A DNA stretch of 59,364 bases, taken from positions 1 to 59,364 of the forward strand of contig NZ_JASHKA010000029.1 of NCBI RefSeq assembly GCF_030732845.1, written 5' to 3'. The DNA comes from Roseibium sp. MMSF_3544 (GTDB taxonomy: Bacteria; Pseudomonadota; Alphaproteobacteria; Rhizobiales; Stappiaceae). Made by a program: the position numbers and the translations under genes. Positions 24,793 through 35,400 of this stretch are shown here, in pieces (positions within the stretch are counted from its first letter, which is position 1; every line of letters starts with the position of its first letter). The notes beneath the pieces are model-generated. The model had not been told where the DNA came from and did no database searches. It worked only from the letters and a program-made list of their open reading frames with translations.

Positions 24793-27700
24793 TGGCTGAC
24801 GATCTCTTCATTCTGCAGGGTTTCAAGCCGACCGGCGCACAGGACTACGATGCACTCCGCCGCCTCGGGATCGAGCGCATTACAGCGCTGTGCGGCGAGA
24901 TCTGGAGCAACCACAACAGTCCGGACCCGGGCATCACCATGCTCGAGGCGATGGCCTATGCGATCACCGATCTCAGCTACCGCACGGCCTTCCCCATGTC
25001 CGATCTGGTGACCAAACCGGGCGGATCAATTGGACCCGCATCAGAGACAGGCCTGTTCCCGGCACACGAAATCCTGACAACGTCTCCCGTCACGATCAAC
25101 GACCACCGACGCCTCCTGATCCGGATCGAAGGTGTTCGCAATGTCTGGCTGGATCCGATGACCAATCCGGATCAGCCCGACAGTTATCGTCTCTCCGAGA
25201 CACCGGTTTTTGCCGACTGCCTCGCCGATGCCTTGTCGCACGATCCGCTCAATGTGGACGGGAAAGACAACCACCCCGTCAAATTGAGCGGGCTTTACCG
25301 GGTGCTGGTCGAGCTTCCGGTGGATGATGTGCTCGGGTCGCTGAATGAAGCTGCACTCGAGATCACCCTGCGCTCCGGTCCTCTCAAGGGCGTGGTCATT
25401 GCGCTGAACCTTCCGGACGACACGACGCTGCCCTTCGAACACGACGTTCTGCCCGATCCGTTCGATCCGGACCAGGTGACTGCCAGCAATGTCACGGATG
25501 CGGGCAACGGGATCGAGTTCGGCGCTGATCTTGACGTCGATCAGGGCGGCAACACGATCGCGTCTCTCACCGGCCTGGAGATCACGGTTCTGGAGGATCG
25601 GCCCCGACCAACGGCAGATCCTGTTGTTGTGACAGCCGGTGATCTTCAGGACGCCCTGGAAGAAGCGGGCCCGGACGGGCCGGCCGGCTTGTTCCTGCGC
25701 AAGCGCGAGGCGCGCCGCCGTGCCCTGACTGCGGTCCGCCGGGTCCTTCACGCCCACCGACCGCTCTGCGAGGATTATCTTTCAATTGAAAGTGTCGCCC
25801 CATATCGGGTCGGTTTGTGCGCCGACGTCGATGTGACGCCTGACGCCGATCTGGAGGAAGTCGAGGCGCGGATCCTTCATGCGGTCGAACTCTATCTAAA
25901 TCCACCGCCGGTCTTCCGGACACTTGATGCGCTTCTGGCTGACGGTGTTCCCGCGGACGAAATCTTCAACGGACCCTATATCGATTTCGACTTTGAGGTC
26001 GAAGGCCGACCGATTTTTACAAAACCCGGCTTCATTTCGGATGAGGATCTGGCCGCGTGTGAATTGCGGCGCAGGGTTCACGTCTCCGACCTGATCAACA
26101 TCATCGTGGACCTGGAGGGCGTCGTCGCGGTCAGGGACCTCACGTTGCGCGCTTACGATCTGCAAGGCGTTCCGATTGGCGATACGGAACACTGGACGCT
26201 CGAGGTGCCAGCGGGCCATCAGCCGGTACTGTTCTTTTCCGGGACCAAGCTGACGCTCTACAAGAACGAACTGCCCTACCGCGCCCAGCCTACGGAACTT
26301 GAACGCACCCTGGAGCATTTGCGCGCGCTGTCACAGGCAGAGCTTTATGTGCCACCCGACCAGGTCCTGCCACCTGTCAGAGGACGCTGGCGCAATCTCG
26401 ATCAGATCCCGACGCTTCAAAACGATCTGCCGAGAAACTACAACACGGACCGATTCGGGCTGCCACCTGACGCCTCGGTCGAACGGGTTGCGCAGGCCAG
26501 ACAGCTAAAAGCCTATCTGACGTTCTTTGACCAGGTTCTCGCCGATTATCTCGGGCAATTGGCGGCAGCCAGACGCATCCTTTCGCCCGACAAGTCGCTC
26601 GAGCAAACATGGTTCCCGCCATACCTTTCCTTCCTTCCGGGTCTGAGGTCTGATTTCGAAAGTGAGTTTTTCACCGATCCGACTGCCCTGGCCAACGACA
26701 TTTTCCGGGTAAGGCTCAACGAGACGGAAGAAGCATTTCTGGATCGCAGGGCTCGGGCGCTCAATCACCTGATCGCCCGTTTCGCCGAGCGGTTCGCGGA
26801 CTACGCGCTGATTTCGTTCCAGCTCTCCGGCGATCGGTTGATGACGGCGCGGGAACTGCTCGACGAGCGCTGCGATTTCCTTGCCGACTATCCCCTCGTC
26901 AGTCGGGAGCGGAGCAAGGGCTTCAACCAGATGCCCGAAGACCCAACCGAGATCTGGGACAGCGAAAACATCTCCGGCCTGGAAAGGCGGGCTGCACGCC
27001 TGCTGGGGATCTCCGACTTCAGCCGCCATGACCTTCACTGCGGTCAGGTATTCGATGTCCTGTTTTCAGCCGAAGATGACGGCGGCAGCTTTCGGGTCAC
27101 GATCGCGACCGAGGATGACGAGGTTCTGTTCTCGTCTGAAGAAACCTTTGCGTCCGTTGGTGCTGCACTTGATGCGGCGCGGCCGCTCGAATTTCTGATG
27201 GCCGACGAAACCACCTATGTGATCGACGACAGTGCGGGCGAGGGTGCTGTCGTTCTGCGTCTGGAAGGTGGTGGAGCGGTGCTGACCCAGCAGGGAACTT
27301 TCCCGGATCCGCACGAGGCCTCCGATGCGGCCCGGCGTTTGCTGTTTCACCACAACCAGGTTCTTCAGCAGGATCTTTGCGACAGCGAAGGCATGCATCT
27401 GATCGAGCACATTCTGCTGCGCCCGCGCGCTCCTGGCGATGCCCTGATGAACGTCTGCCTGAGCGAAGAGTGCGATTTCTGCGGAGAGGAAGACCCATAC
27501 TCCTTCCGGATTTCGGTGGTGCTGCCCTACTGGCCCGAACGGTTTCGAGACCTCCATTTCCGGCGCTTTGCCGAACGGGTTATCCGCGAGGAATGCCCGG
27601 CCCATATCCATCCGCGGATCTGCTGGGTCGACAATCAGGATATGGCTGCGCTCGATGGCGCGCATCGTGCGTGGCGTGAGGCGCTGGCCGAATGGCCCCG

Positions 27701-27854
27701 CGACGAGGCCGCGCTCGCCGGTGCGGCGGCGGAACTGATCAACGTTCTCGACAATCTGCGCACCATCTATCCGCCGGCCACATTGCACGACTGCGACGAT
27801 GGTGGCGACGAAAACATCGTCCGGCTGGACGAGACCAATCTCGGATATTTCTGA
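24792..27854 (+). CDS. Baseplate protein, second large subunit (Afp12-like)
   Basis: A 1020-residue baseplate protein, partner of the preceding one. The N terminus ADDLFILQGFKPTGAQDYDALRR and the segment GITMLEAMAYAITDLSYRT are typical of Afp12-like proteins. The C-terminal part has HLIEHILLRPR followed by a cysteine-rich stretch (CLSEECDFCGEED) and FRISVVLPYWPERF. The ATG at 24792 (TGATG overlap with the preceding stop) is preferred over a GTG one codon earlier. Confidence 0.88.
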   Translation: MADDLFILQGFKPTGAQDYDALRRLGIERITALCGEIWSNHNSPDPGITMLEAMAYAITDLSYRTAFPMSDLVTKPGGSIGPASETGLFPAHEILTTSPVTINDHRRLLIRIEGVRNVWLDPMTNPDQPDSYRLSETPVFADCLADALSHDPLNVDGKDNHPVKLSGLYRVLVELPVDDVLGSLNEAALEITLRSGPLKGVVIALNLPDDTTLPFEHDVLPDPFDPDQVTASNVTDAGNGIEFGADLDVDQGGNTIASLTGLEITVLEDRPRPTADPVVVTAGDLQDALEEAGPDGPAGLFLRKREARRRALTAVRRVLHAHRPLCEDYLSIESVAPYRVGLCADVDVTPDADLEEVEARILHAVELYLNPPPVFRTLDALLADGVPADEIFNGPYIDFDFEVEGRPIFTKPGFISDEDLAACELRRRVHVSDLINIIVDLEGVVAVRDLTLRAYDLQGVPIGDTEHWTLEVPAGHQPVLFFSGTKLTLYKNELPYRAQPTELERTLEHLRALSQAELYVPPDQVLPPVRGRWRNLDQIPTLQNDLPRNYNTDRFGLPPDASVERVAQARQLKAYLTFFDQVLADYLGQLAAARRILSPDKSLEQTWFPPYLSFLPGLRSDFESEFFTDPTALANDIFRVRLNETEEAFLDRRARALNHLIARFAERFADYALISFQLSGDRLMTARELLDERCDFLADYPLVSRERSKGFNQMPEDPTEIWDSENISGLERRAARLLGISDFSRHDLHCGQVFDVLFSAEDDGGSFRVTIATEDDEVLFSSEETFASVGAALDAARPLEFLMADETTYVIDDSAGEGAVVLRLEGGGAVLTQQGTFPDPHEASDAARRLLFHHNQVLQQDLCDSEGMHLIEHILLRPRAPGDALMNVCLSEECDFCGEEDPYSFRISVVLPYWPERFRDLHFRRFAERVIREECPAHIHPRICWVDNQDMAALDGAHRAWREALAEWPRDEAALAGAAAELINVLDNLRTIYPPATLHDCDDGGDENIVRLDETNLGYF

Positions 27855-27866
27855 GGGAGAGACAGA

Positions 27867-30800
27867 ATGAACGACCATGCCTTTGCACATTTCGTTTCCG
27901 GCCAGGTTCTGGGCGCCCGGGCGCTCAACGATCTTGTCTCCTACCTTGAAGGCCAGGACCGGTTGAGCCGTCGGACCCTTTCAGGGATCGGAGTGGTCTG
28001 CGGTTTCGACGTCGACGCAGAAGGGCCTCTGGTCCACATCTCGAAGGGTGTCGCGGTGACTTCGGAAGGGTATCTGATTGCCGATGAAGCACAGAGCTAC
28101 GACCGGTTCCGGCCTTACGAATTGCCGGTTTCCGATGCGGAGGAGGTCACACAAGACCAGCTTGAAGAAGAACGCTATCCGTTCTTCTTCGACGGCAATG
28201 ACGAGCAGATCCCACTCTTCGAACTCATCGATACCGATTTCGAACCCGCTCCCGGCGAAGACGATCCCCAAGCGTTGACGGCTGCCTTCCTGGCAGACAA
28301 GACCGTGATGCTTTTTCTGGAGACCCGTCTGGAATCGCTCAAGAGTTGCGACGTCAACGACTGCTCCGACAAAGGCGCCGAGTGGCGCTTCACGGTGCGT
28401 CGGTTGTTGCTCACGCGCGACCAGGCCGACGCGATCCTTTCCCAGGAAGAAGAGATTGCCGAAAGACCCGTCGACCGCGCATCTCATCCGATGAACGAAC
28501 TCGTTCATCTGCGCCTTGAAAAGCTCAAGATCGCGGCGACCGGTACGGACAATTTTGCCGCTCTCATCCTGCGCATCGTCGGCATTGCGCTGAAGCTTAG
28601 CCAGCACCTGCCGTCCGCGCTGCGCGACGCCTATGACGCGTACGGCTATCTCGTCGCGGATATGTACGACGAGAACGAGGAAGTTTTTCCAAGCACCTAT
28701 TTTTCGAATGTCTGGGGCCAGCTCGCTCTAAACATTTTCATGGTGCAATACATGTACGACTATATGCGTGATGTCGTCATGGCCTACAATGAATTCGTCG
28801 AGGCGGCGGCGAGGTTCGAACAGGAATGTCTGCCGAACCCGGGCCGGTTTCCGCGACATGTTTTTCTCGGCGACGCCACGGACAAGCCGGACGCCTTCAC
28901 AACAGATTTTCCAACAGCACAGGACGTGATTGCCTGGAACCCTCACACCGCCAGCACCGGCGCGGGCCTCAGACCCAGGGTTGCTGCGCGCCGGACACAT
29001 TTCATTGCCTCACCCGCCCACACGCACGGTCCTCGTCTGGAGGAAGTGCGGTCCTTGTTCCAGCGGATGCATCTCCTGGCTCTTACCTACCGTACGACAT
29101 CGCGCGTGCAGGCTCCGATCCGCTTGACCCCCAGCAAGACCTGGGATGCTCCACTCAGTGCACGGGCCATTCCGTTTTACTATGCGTTTCAGCCCGGATC
29201 GGACCTTCATACGAACTGGAGCTACGCAAAGACGCGGACGCGCCTTCTGAACACGGTTTATTCCTACCAGTTCAGTGCGCCGACGGATTCCCATCCGCTC
29301 CATTTCCGCCTGGACGATCAGGATTTCATTCGCGTGGAAGGCATCGTCGGCAAACCGCTCGGCTCGGCCATGGCACAGCTTGCCGGGTGGAAGCAGCAGC
29401 TTGGCCTGTCCTTTTCGATTGAACCTGTCTTCATGCCACTGACCCTTGGAACGGATGACGCAGCAGGCAACCAGCTTGACGAGGTTGCACGTCAGCAGAT
29501 GCTGCAGGCCGCACGCCAGTTGTTCCTCTGCCGGATGAGCGATATCGACATCATCTTCATGCTCGTTATCCGGGCGATCTTTGCCTTCATTGTCCTGTTG
29601 CTTCAGCGTCTCTGGCAGCAGCCGGTCACACCAGGGGCCGTCATGAGGCGGGGCGACGATTTCACCGGGCGGGACTTCACGGATGGCGTTGCTGCTGGCG
29701 GTGGTCTGTTCGAGGTCGCCACGGCGTCGCGCTTTGCACTTGATCTCGACCCGAAGGAAACGGAAGCGCTCCGAGCACGTTCGGATGTCTTGCGCTCCGA
29801 AATCATCTCGCGTCCCTTTAGTGTTGACGAGGTGCTGACACGTGTCGCCGGCAAGGAACAGGCCGGAACGACCGGAGCGCTCTTCAGACAGGTGGGCGAC
29901 CCCGGCGGGGGCGGCAATCTCTTTGACAGGACCCGCCGGGCGGTTGTCGCCCAAGGCGGCGACGATGTCGATGTCCTGGCTGCCTATGCGCCAATCAGCC
30001 TGGCGTCGCAGGGTGTCGGACTGATGAACATGCTGTCCGTCGACAGTCTTGCGGAGTTCCAGGTCGAGGAGTTCGGACGCCTTTATCGCGGCTTTTCGCA
30101 GGCCTATGTCAACTACGCGCAGACGTTCCGGGCAGCGCCGCTCGAAGACCCGGAAGCGCGTCAGAATCAGGCGCGTGTGGTTGCTTCTGCAGGGCTTGTC
30201 GCCTCGCAGAGCAGCGCCTTTTCTGCGGTCAATATCAATTCGGAACTGACCGCTGCGCTGCAGCGCCTGCTGTCTGAGCTGACACTCTCCGGCTATGCAC
30301 GGCGGCACCCCGGTTTGGAACACCATGCGGGCGTGAATGTCGGCGGCACACTGGTTCTTGCCTATTGCTCCATCGATGCGCTTCTTGCTCAGGCGCGTCC
30401 GATCGACCGGGTCACGATCGACCCGATCAGGCGGCTGGACGAAGACAGGAACACTGACGACAATGCGATCGACGGAGCCTTGTCGGCGGTGGGGTCGGCG
30501 CATGCCTTCGCCACCCGGGATCCGCTCGACCGGTTTGTCGTGCTTGCAGACTTCTGCCTGCCTTACCATTGCTGCGACACGGACTGTTCGGACCTTTATC
30601 TTCGCCGCCGCTTTTCCGCCAATCCGTTCGACCCGAACGGCAACCCGGGGCCGATGGGCCTTCCGCCCTTTGACGACGACGAGCCAGGCCGCGGTGGACC
30701 AGACGACATTGTTTCGCTGATCGATCAGCCAATCGTCAACGACCTCAGGTCGCCGGGCGGCATCATCTGGAACCCGGGAGACTTTGTTGTGCCCGACACG

Positions 30801-31112
30801 GACCGCGATGATGATGGTGTGCGGGACGAACCGCCGCCCGATCGTGCGCGCGCCATTTTGCGAGGCGTCGTGATACAGGACGGCGATCGCAATCCGGACC
30901 CGGTTCCCGAAACCGAAGTCATTCTCTCGGAAGCAGGCGCACCGACCCGCCGCGTTCCGACCGAGGACGGCAAGTTCGAAATCCCGGTCCGCGCGGGCAT
31001 GCTGGCAGTCGGAGCCGCTTCGCCGGATCTTCAGGGCGTCATGACCACGCTGCATCTCGATCCGGGCGAGGAGCATGAGCTCACGCTCCTGGTCACGAAA
31101 CGAAGGGGGTGA
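27867..31112 (+). CDS. Large eCIS protein of unknown function in the fibre-gene position
   Basis: A 1081-residue protein I cannot assign to a named family. No signal peptide. A long N-terminal region (HFVSGQVLGARALNDLVSYLEGQDRLSRRTLSGIG) is reminiscent of structural adaptors. One strongly hydrophobic segment lies near residues 560-582 (IIFMLVIRAIFAFIVLLL). Cysteine groups are CDVNDCSD (~157-167) and HCCDTDCSD (~900-910). The last ~90 residues look like a carboxypeptidase-regulatory/CnaB-type beta-sandwich (ILRGVVIQDGDRNPDPVPETEV). It sits between baseplate and tape measure genes, where Afp13, the tail fibre, is found in Afp. Whether it is a fibre, a membrane anchor or a baseplate part is open. 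Confidence 0.7.
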   Translation: MNDHAFAHFVSGQVLGARALNDLVSYLEGQDRLSRRTLSGIGVVCGFDVDAEGPLVHISKGVAVTSEGYLIADEAQSYDRFRPYELPVSDAEEVTQDQLEEERYPFFFDGNDEQIPLFELIDTDFEPAPGEDDPQALTAAFLADKTVMLFLETRLESLKSCDVNDCSDKGAEWRFTVRRLLLTRDQADAILSQEEEIAERPVDRASHPMNELVHLRLEKLKIAATGTDNFAALILRIVGIALKLSQHLPSALRDAYDAYGYLVADMYDENEEVFPSTYFSNVWGQLALNIFMVQYMYDYMRDVVMAYNEFVEAAARFEQECLPNPGRFPRHVFLGDATDKPDAFTTDFPTAQDVIAWNPHTASTGAGLRPRVAARRTHFIASPAHTHGPRLEEVRSLFQRMHLLALTYRTTSRVQAPIRLTPSKTWDAPLSARAIPFYYAFQPGSDLHTNWSYAKTRTRLLNTVYSYQFSAPTDSHPLHFRLDDQDFIRVEGIVGKPLGSAMAQLAGWKQQLGLSFSIEPVFMPLTLGTDDAAGNQLDEVARQQMLQAARQLFLCRMSDIDIIFMLVIRAIFAFIVLLLQRLWQQPVTPGAVMRRGDDFTGRDFTDGVAAGGGLFEVATASRFALDLDPKETEALRARSDVLRSEIISRPFSVDEVLTRVAGKEQAGTTGALFRQVGDPGGGGNLFDRTRRAVVAQGGDDVDVLAAYAPISLASQGVGLMNMLSVDSLAEFQVEEFGRLYRGFSQAYVNYAQTFRAAPLEDPEARQNQARVVASAGLVASQSSAFSAVNINSELTAALQRLLSELTLSGYARRHPGLEHHAGVNVGGTLVLAYCSIDALLAQARPIDRVTIDPIRRLDEDRNTDDNAIDGALSAVGSAHAFATRDPLDRFVVLADFCLPYHCCDTDCSDLYLRRRFSANPFDPNGNPGPMGLPPFDDDEPGRGGPDDIVSLIDQPIVNDLRSPGGIIWNPGDFVVPDTDRDDDGVRDEPPPDRARAILRGVVIQDGDRNPDPVPETEVILSEAGAPTRRVPTEDGKFEIPVRAGMLAVGAASPDLQGVMTTLHLDPGEEHELTLLVTKRRG

Positions 31113-31115
31113 CGG

Positions 31116-32420
31116 ATGTCCGGTGAGACACACCGGATAGGCCGCGCCTGTTTCCGCATTTCAGGACCGGACCAGGCGGGGCTCTTGCAGTGGCGCACGC
31201 GGCTTGAGGCCGCGGGCACGGGAGAGCTTGAAGAAGCGCTCGACGCTGCTTTGAGCGGGTTCCTGCCAGAAGACGAGTTGCTGGTGATCGACCGTCTCGA
31301 AGTGGACCTCGGCGTGTTTGCGGCAGACGACTTCGATCTGTCGCATCTGATTTCAGCAACACGAGAAGCGCTCCGCCGTGCCGCCATTCAGGCGGTTCGC
31401 CGCACGGATCTGCCGGCGCCACCCAAATCTGAAATCCATGCGGGCGCGATCGGTGCGCGGCAGGCCTACCGGATCATGTTGTCGCGATCCGCAGCCGAAG
31501 TCCTGATGACTTATCTTGCGACCGGCAGACTTAGCCCGGCGGCGACCTTCCCGGACGTCGCCGCACTCTATGCAGCCATCGATATCACGCAGGGGACCGT
31601 CGAGGCTTTCAAACAGCTTTTTCAGTCGGCGAGCACATCCCTGCGCCGGGCTGTCCTGCTCCGCTTTGTAGCAACGGCGCCGAGGGAGATGGCCAGCGCC
31701 CTGTTGAGCGAGGCTTTGCCAAGCGTGCGAGACTTGCCGGAATTCGGGTTCTTTTCCAGCTCCGAGCCCGCGTTGCCGGGAACGGGTGAACAGTCCGGCT
31801 TGCTTACGCGCGTTGTCGCGGAGCTCGAGTTGGAACTTGACGCCAGGCATCCCGTGCAAAGTGAACCGGGCGCGCAAAACGAGGAACCGGCAGATACTGT
31901 GGACCCGCACTCTGCACCGGGCGGCCTTCCTTGCAAAAACGCCGGTCTGGTGTTGCTGCATCCGTTCTTGCGCCCCTACTTTGAGGGGATTGGTCTGATG
32001 CGTAACCGCCTGTTTGTTGCGCCGGAGGCGCGGGCTACCGCAGCCCGGCTCCTGCATGTCATCGCCACCGGAAAGACCGGCCACGAGGAGCCGGACCTCG
32101 TCATACCGCGCCTTCTGTGCGCGGTTCCAGATGATCAGCCCGTGCTGCCTCTTTCGGAGCTCGATCCTGAACAGATTGCAGAAGGTGAGCGCATGCTGTC
32201 GGCTGCGATCGACGCGTGGGATGGCATCGGTCACGCCACACCTGACGGCATTCGCGAAACGTTCCTGCAGCGGAACGGAGTGCTGACGGGGGCTGCTGAT
32301 GCCCTGACGATCACTGTTGAGCGCAGGGGGGTCGACATTCTTCTCGATCGACTTCCCTGGGCCCTCAGCCTGATCAGTTTGCCCTGGTTGCCTGCACCCT
32401 TGAAGGTGGCGTGGATATGA
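31116..32420 (+). CDS. eCIS tape measure protein (Afp14-like)
   Basis: A 434-residue member of the contractile-injection-system tape measure family. The N-terminal part has LLVIDRLEVDLGVF. The C-terminal module is well conserved: NAGLVLLHPFLRPYFEGIGL, RETFLQRNGVLTGAADALTITVERRGVDILLDRLPWALSLISLPWLP. It is thought to set tube length inside the lumen. It begins three bases after the previous stop and overlaps the toxin gene by four bases. Confidence 0.9.
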   Translation: MSGETHRIGRACFRISGPDQAGLLQWRTRLEAAGTGELEEALDAALSGFLPEDELLVIDRLEVDLGVFAADDFDLSHLISATREALRRAAIQAVRRTDLPAPPKSEIHAGAIGARQAYRIMLSRSAAEVLMTYLATGRLSPAATFPDVAALYAAIDITQGTVEAFKQLFQSASTSLRRAVLLRFVATAPREMASALLSEALPSVRDLPEFGFFSSSEPALPGTGEQSGLLTRVVAELELELDARHPVQSEPGAQNEEPADTVDPHSAPGGLPCKNAGLVLLHPFLRPYFEGIGLMRNRLFVAPEARATAARLLHVIATGKTGHEEPDLVIPRLLCAVPDDQPVLPLSELDPEQIAEGERMLSAAIDAWDGIGHATPDGIRETFLQRNGVLTGAADALTITVERRGVDILLDRLPWALSLISLPWLPAPLKVAWI

Positions 32421-35400
32421 AGACTGCAGCCCGGATGCCAGCAAAGACCGAAACCGGTCGCGCCTCCGGACGGCAGGGGCCGTTTTTCAGCGGGCCCGCG
32501 ATCCAGACCAAACTGAATGTTTCGCGCCCGGGCGACCGCCACGAGCGTGAAGCAGACAGTGCCGCCGATGCAGTCGTTCACAACAGAGGTCCCATGAGCG
32601 GAGGTGGACCCGTTGCCGCGCATTTGACGCCGGTGTCGCGCCGTTCTGCAGATAATGACGCCGCCCGCTCAGTGCATGAACGCGCCAGCGATCCGCAATA
32701 TGAGGAACACGAACCGGTTCTGCGGCCCGACTGTCCAACCGTCGAGGACGAGCCGGTGCAGATGGCTGAGGAAGGAGAGCTGCAGAAAGCACCGGAAGAG
32801 GAAGTCCAGACGTCAGAAGAAGAGGAGGCCCAGACAGAGCCTGAAGAGACGCAGCTCGCCGAGGAAGAAGAAGCCCAGACCGCCCCCGAGAAGGCCCAGC
32901 TCGCCGAGGAAGAAGAGGCTCAGGCCGAACCTGAAGAGGCACAGCTCTCAGGGGAGGAAGAGGTTCAGGCCTCGATGGACGAAGAAGCTCAAAGGGCGAC
33001 CGAAGAAGACGCGCAGCGCAGCGAGGAGGAAGAAGAAGTGCAGATGCGCGGTGAGGCGCCTCCGCCTTCCGCGCGGGCGGTTAGAATGGGGATCGTCGAA
33101 CGCCAGTTGCGGGCAGCAAGAGGACGGGGCAATCCGCTGTCAGAACCCGTCAGGCGGAAGATGGAAGCTGCGATCGGCGCGGACTTGTCTGGCGTTAGAA
33201 TTCACACCGATACGCCTGCGGCCCTGATGACAAAGATGCTGAACGCAAAGGCTTTTGCCTCGGGCAAGGATATCTTCTTCTCGCCCCACCGGTTTGCACC
33301 CGGCACCAAGCGCGGCGACCATCTGATTGCTCACGAGTTGGCGCACACGCTGCAGCAGGGCGCCGTTGACCTGAGCGACAACGCACCCACGGCCCGCATG
33401 CCGGAAGGCGACAAGGTGGCGTCGCGGCCTGAGAGCTTGAAGGCGATCGGGTATGCGCGCGAACATATCGGCAAGATCAATTCCAAGACGACGGATGCCG
33501 AAGGCAACCGCTACGGCTGGCAGCGCCTGCTTCAGATCTTCCGCGGTGCCTTCGACGGCGACGTGATCGATCCGACAGTGATCAAAAAACCGATCATGAA
33601 GGACCCTTACGGATTGCCGCATTGGTGCGGTATCTTTGCATGGTCCAATCTGCGCAAGGCAGGACTGCCGCTCCCACCCTGGAATCTGGGCGTAAGCATC
33701 GTTCCGCATGTCGGTGTGCGTCAGCCCAACGAACTGCCACAAAAGGGTGACATCGCCTATCGCAAGACCTGGCCGGGCGTCAAACCCCATACCCATCACC
33801 AGGCGCTTGTGACAGGTGTCGAAAGTGTCGAGACGGCCGCCGGCAAGCCGTTCGATTCCATCATGATCCGGACGGTCGACGGCAACACAGCCGGAAACGA
33901 CAACCTTGGTGGCCAGGTCGAGGAAAAATGGCTTCCGGCCCGGCTCTGGGACCATTTCTTCGATCCGGTTGCAAAGCTGTCGTTGCCTGAAGTTCCCCTG
34001 ATCGTCACTGACCGGGCATCGGAAGATATTGGCGGTTATGGTGAGGGCGCAGAGCAGGACCAGGACGCGCCGGAGGAGACCGCAACGGGTGTGGAGGCAG
34101 CTCCGGAAGTTGTAGAAGAAGAGCCGACGCCTGTTCCCGGTGATGTTCTGCAGCCGCCGGAAGAAGAAGTCGGTGTCGACCTGCCGCCGGAACCGGATGC
34201 CTCCGTGGAACCGCCCGCAAAGGTCGAGGCGCTCGCGCTCGAGGGACCGTCTGACAAGGCGATGACGTCCTTTCTTGATTCATCGCCAAGCAGCATGGCG
34301 GTCACTGCACCGGTCGTCGGAGGCAAGCTGGATGCAAAGGCCAATGCGGAAAAGTCCAAAGCCGCCGACGAGGCACCGGTCTTGGAAGCGAAAACCGGTG
34401 GCGAGATCAATCCGGACATTACTGCCGCGGGCGACATCCCGACCCCTGCGGACACGACGCTGGGAGCTGACGGCAAGGGACCCGAAACGGGTGACCTGGC
34501 AGCGGACCCCTATCAGGAGAAGGGCAAGGCGCCGACGACCCGGACGATGCGGTACAAGGTCAAGAAACAGTCTGAAGGTGGTTTCCTGAGCTGGTTGAAG
34601 AACCAGTTCACCAATCTGATGGCCAGTATCCGAACGACAGACGACAGCGTGAACACCCATGCCGGAGCGCGCAAGCGCGTTGCGCTGACTGGCAAGGCGG
34701 ATGTCGGCCAGATGGGACGTCAACGTGCCGAGGGCACCGAAAAACTGCGCGGCGAGCGTGACAAGCAGACCGCCGAATTCCGCAATCACCCCGGTCAGTC
34801 GAATATTCAGCCACGCAAGGTGGATGAGAAGAAGACCGCACCCGTCTCCAAGGAGCCGGCAGAGCCGATCGCCGAACTGCCGCCCGATGAAGGCGCTGCG
34901 GACTATGCATCGGCCGAGTTGCCGCAGCAGGTGCGCGATGCAGCCGACGCCAAGATCGCGCCTGATCTCCACGCCAACGTCGCAGCTGCGCGTTCCGAAA
35001 CGGTGGCTGCTGCCGCCAAGCGCGATGCGGACCAGGATGCGAGAATCACCGAAGCGGAAAGCCGTGCCGAGAAAGCCAATATCGATGCGGACGACAAACA
35101 GCGCCAGGCCGTCGTCGCCGGGCGCGGAGATGTTGCCAGACGACAGGGTGAGGCGATTGGCCAGGCATACGACGGGGTTGCAAAATTCGCCGGCGACGCA
35201 GGCAAGCGCGAGACCGACGATGCCAAGAAAATCCGCGACAATGTGAAAACGGAAGAGGGCAAGGCCGACAAGGAACTTGAAAAAGGCGAGGAGAAGGCCC
35301 GCCAGCACAAGAAGGATGAAGAGGCCAAGGCGGCTGACAAGAAAAAGGAACTGAAGGACAAGAAGGAAAAACAGGGCCTGCTCGACCGCGCCGTCAGTTT

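Noticed and set aside
29010..31133. Long minus-strand open frame (707 codons) opposite the 1081-residue gene
   Set aside because: Composition is arginine/histidine-rich like other antisense frames here, without a domain. The forward frame is coupled to its neighbours.
32740..33056. CRISPR array or non-coding tandem repeats
   Set aside because: Repeats are degenerate, in frame and encode an acidic protein tract; no constant spacer length.
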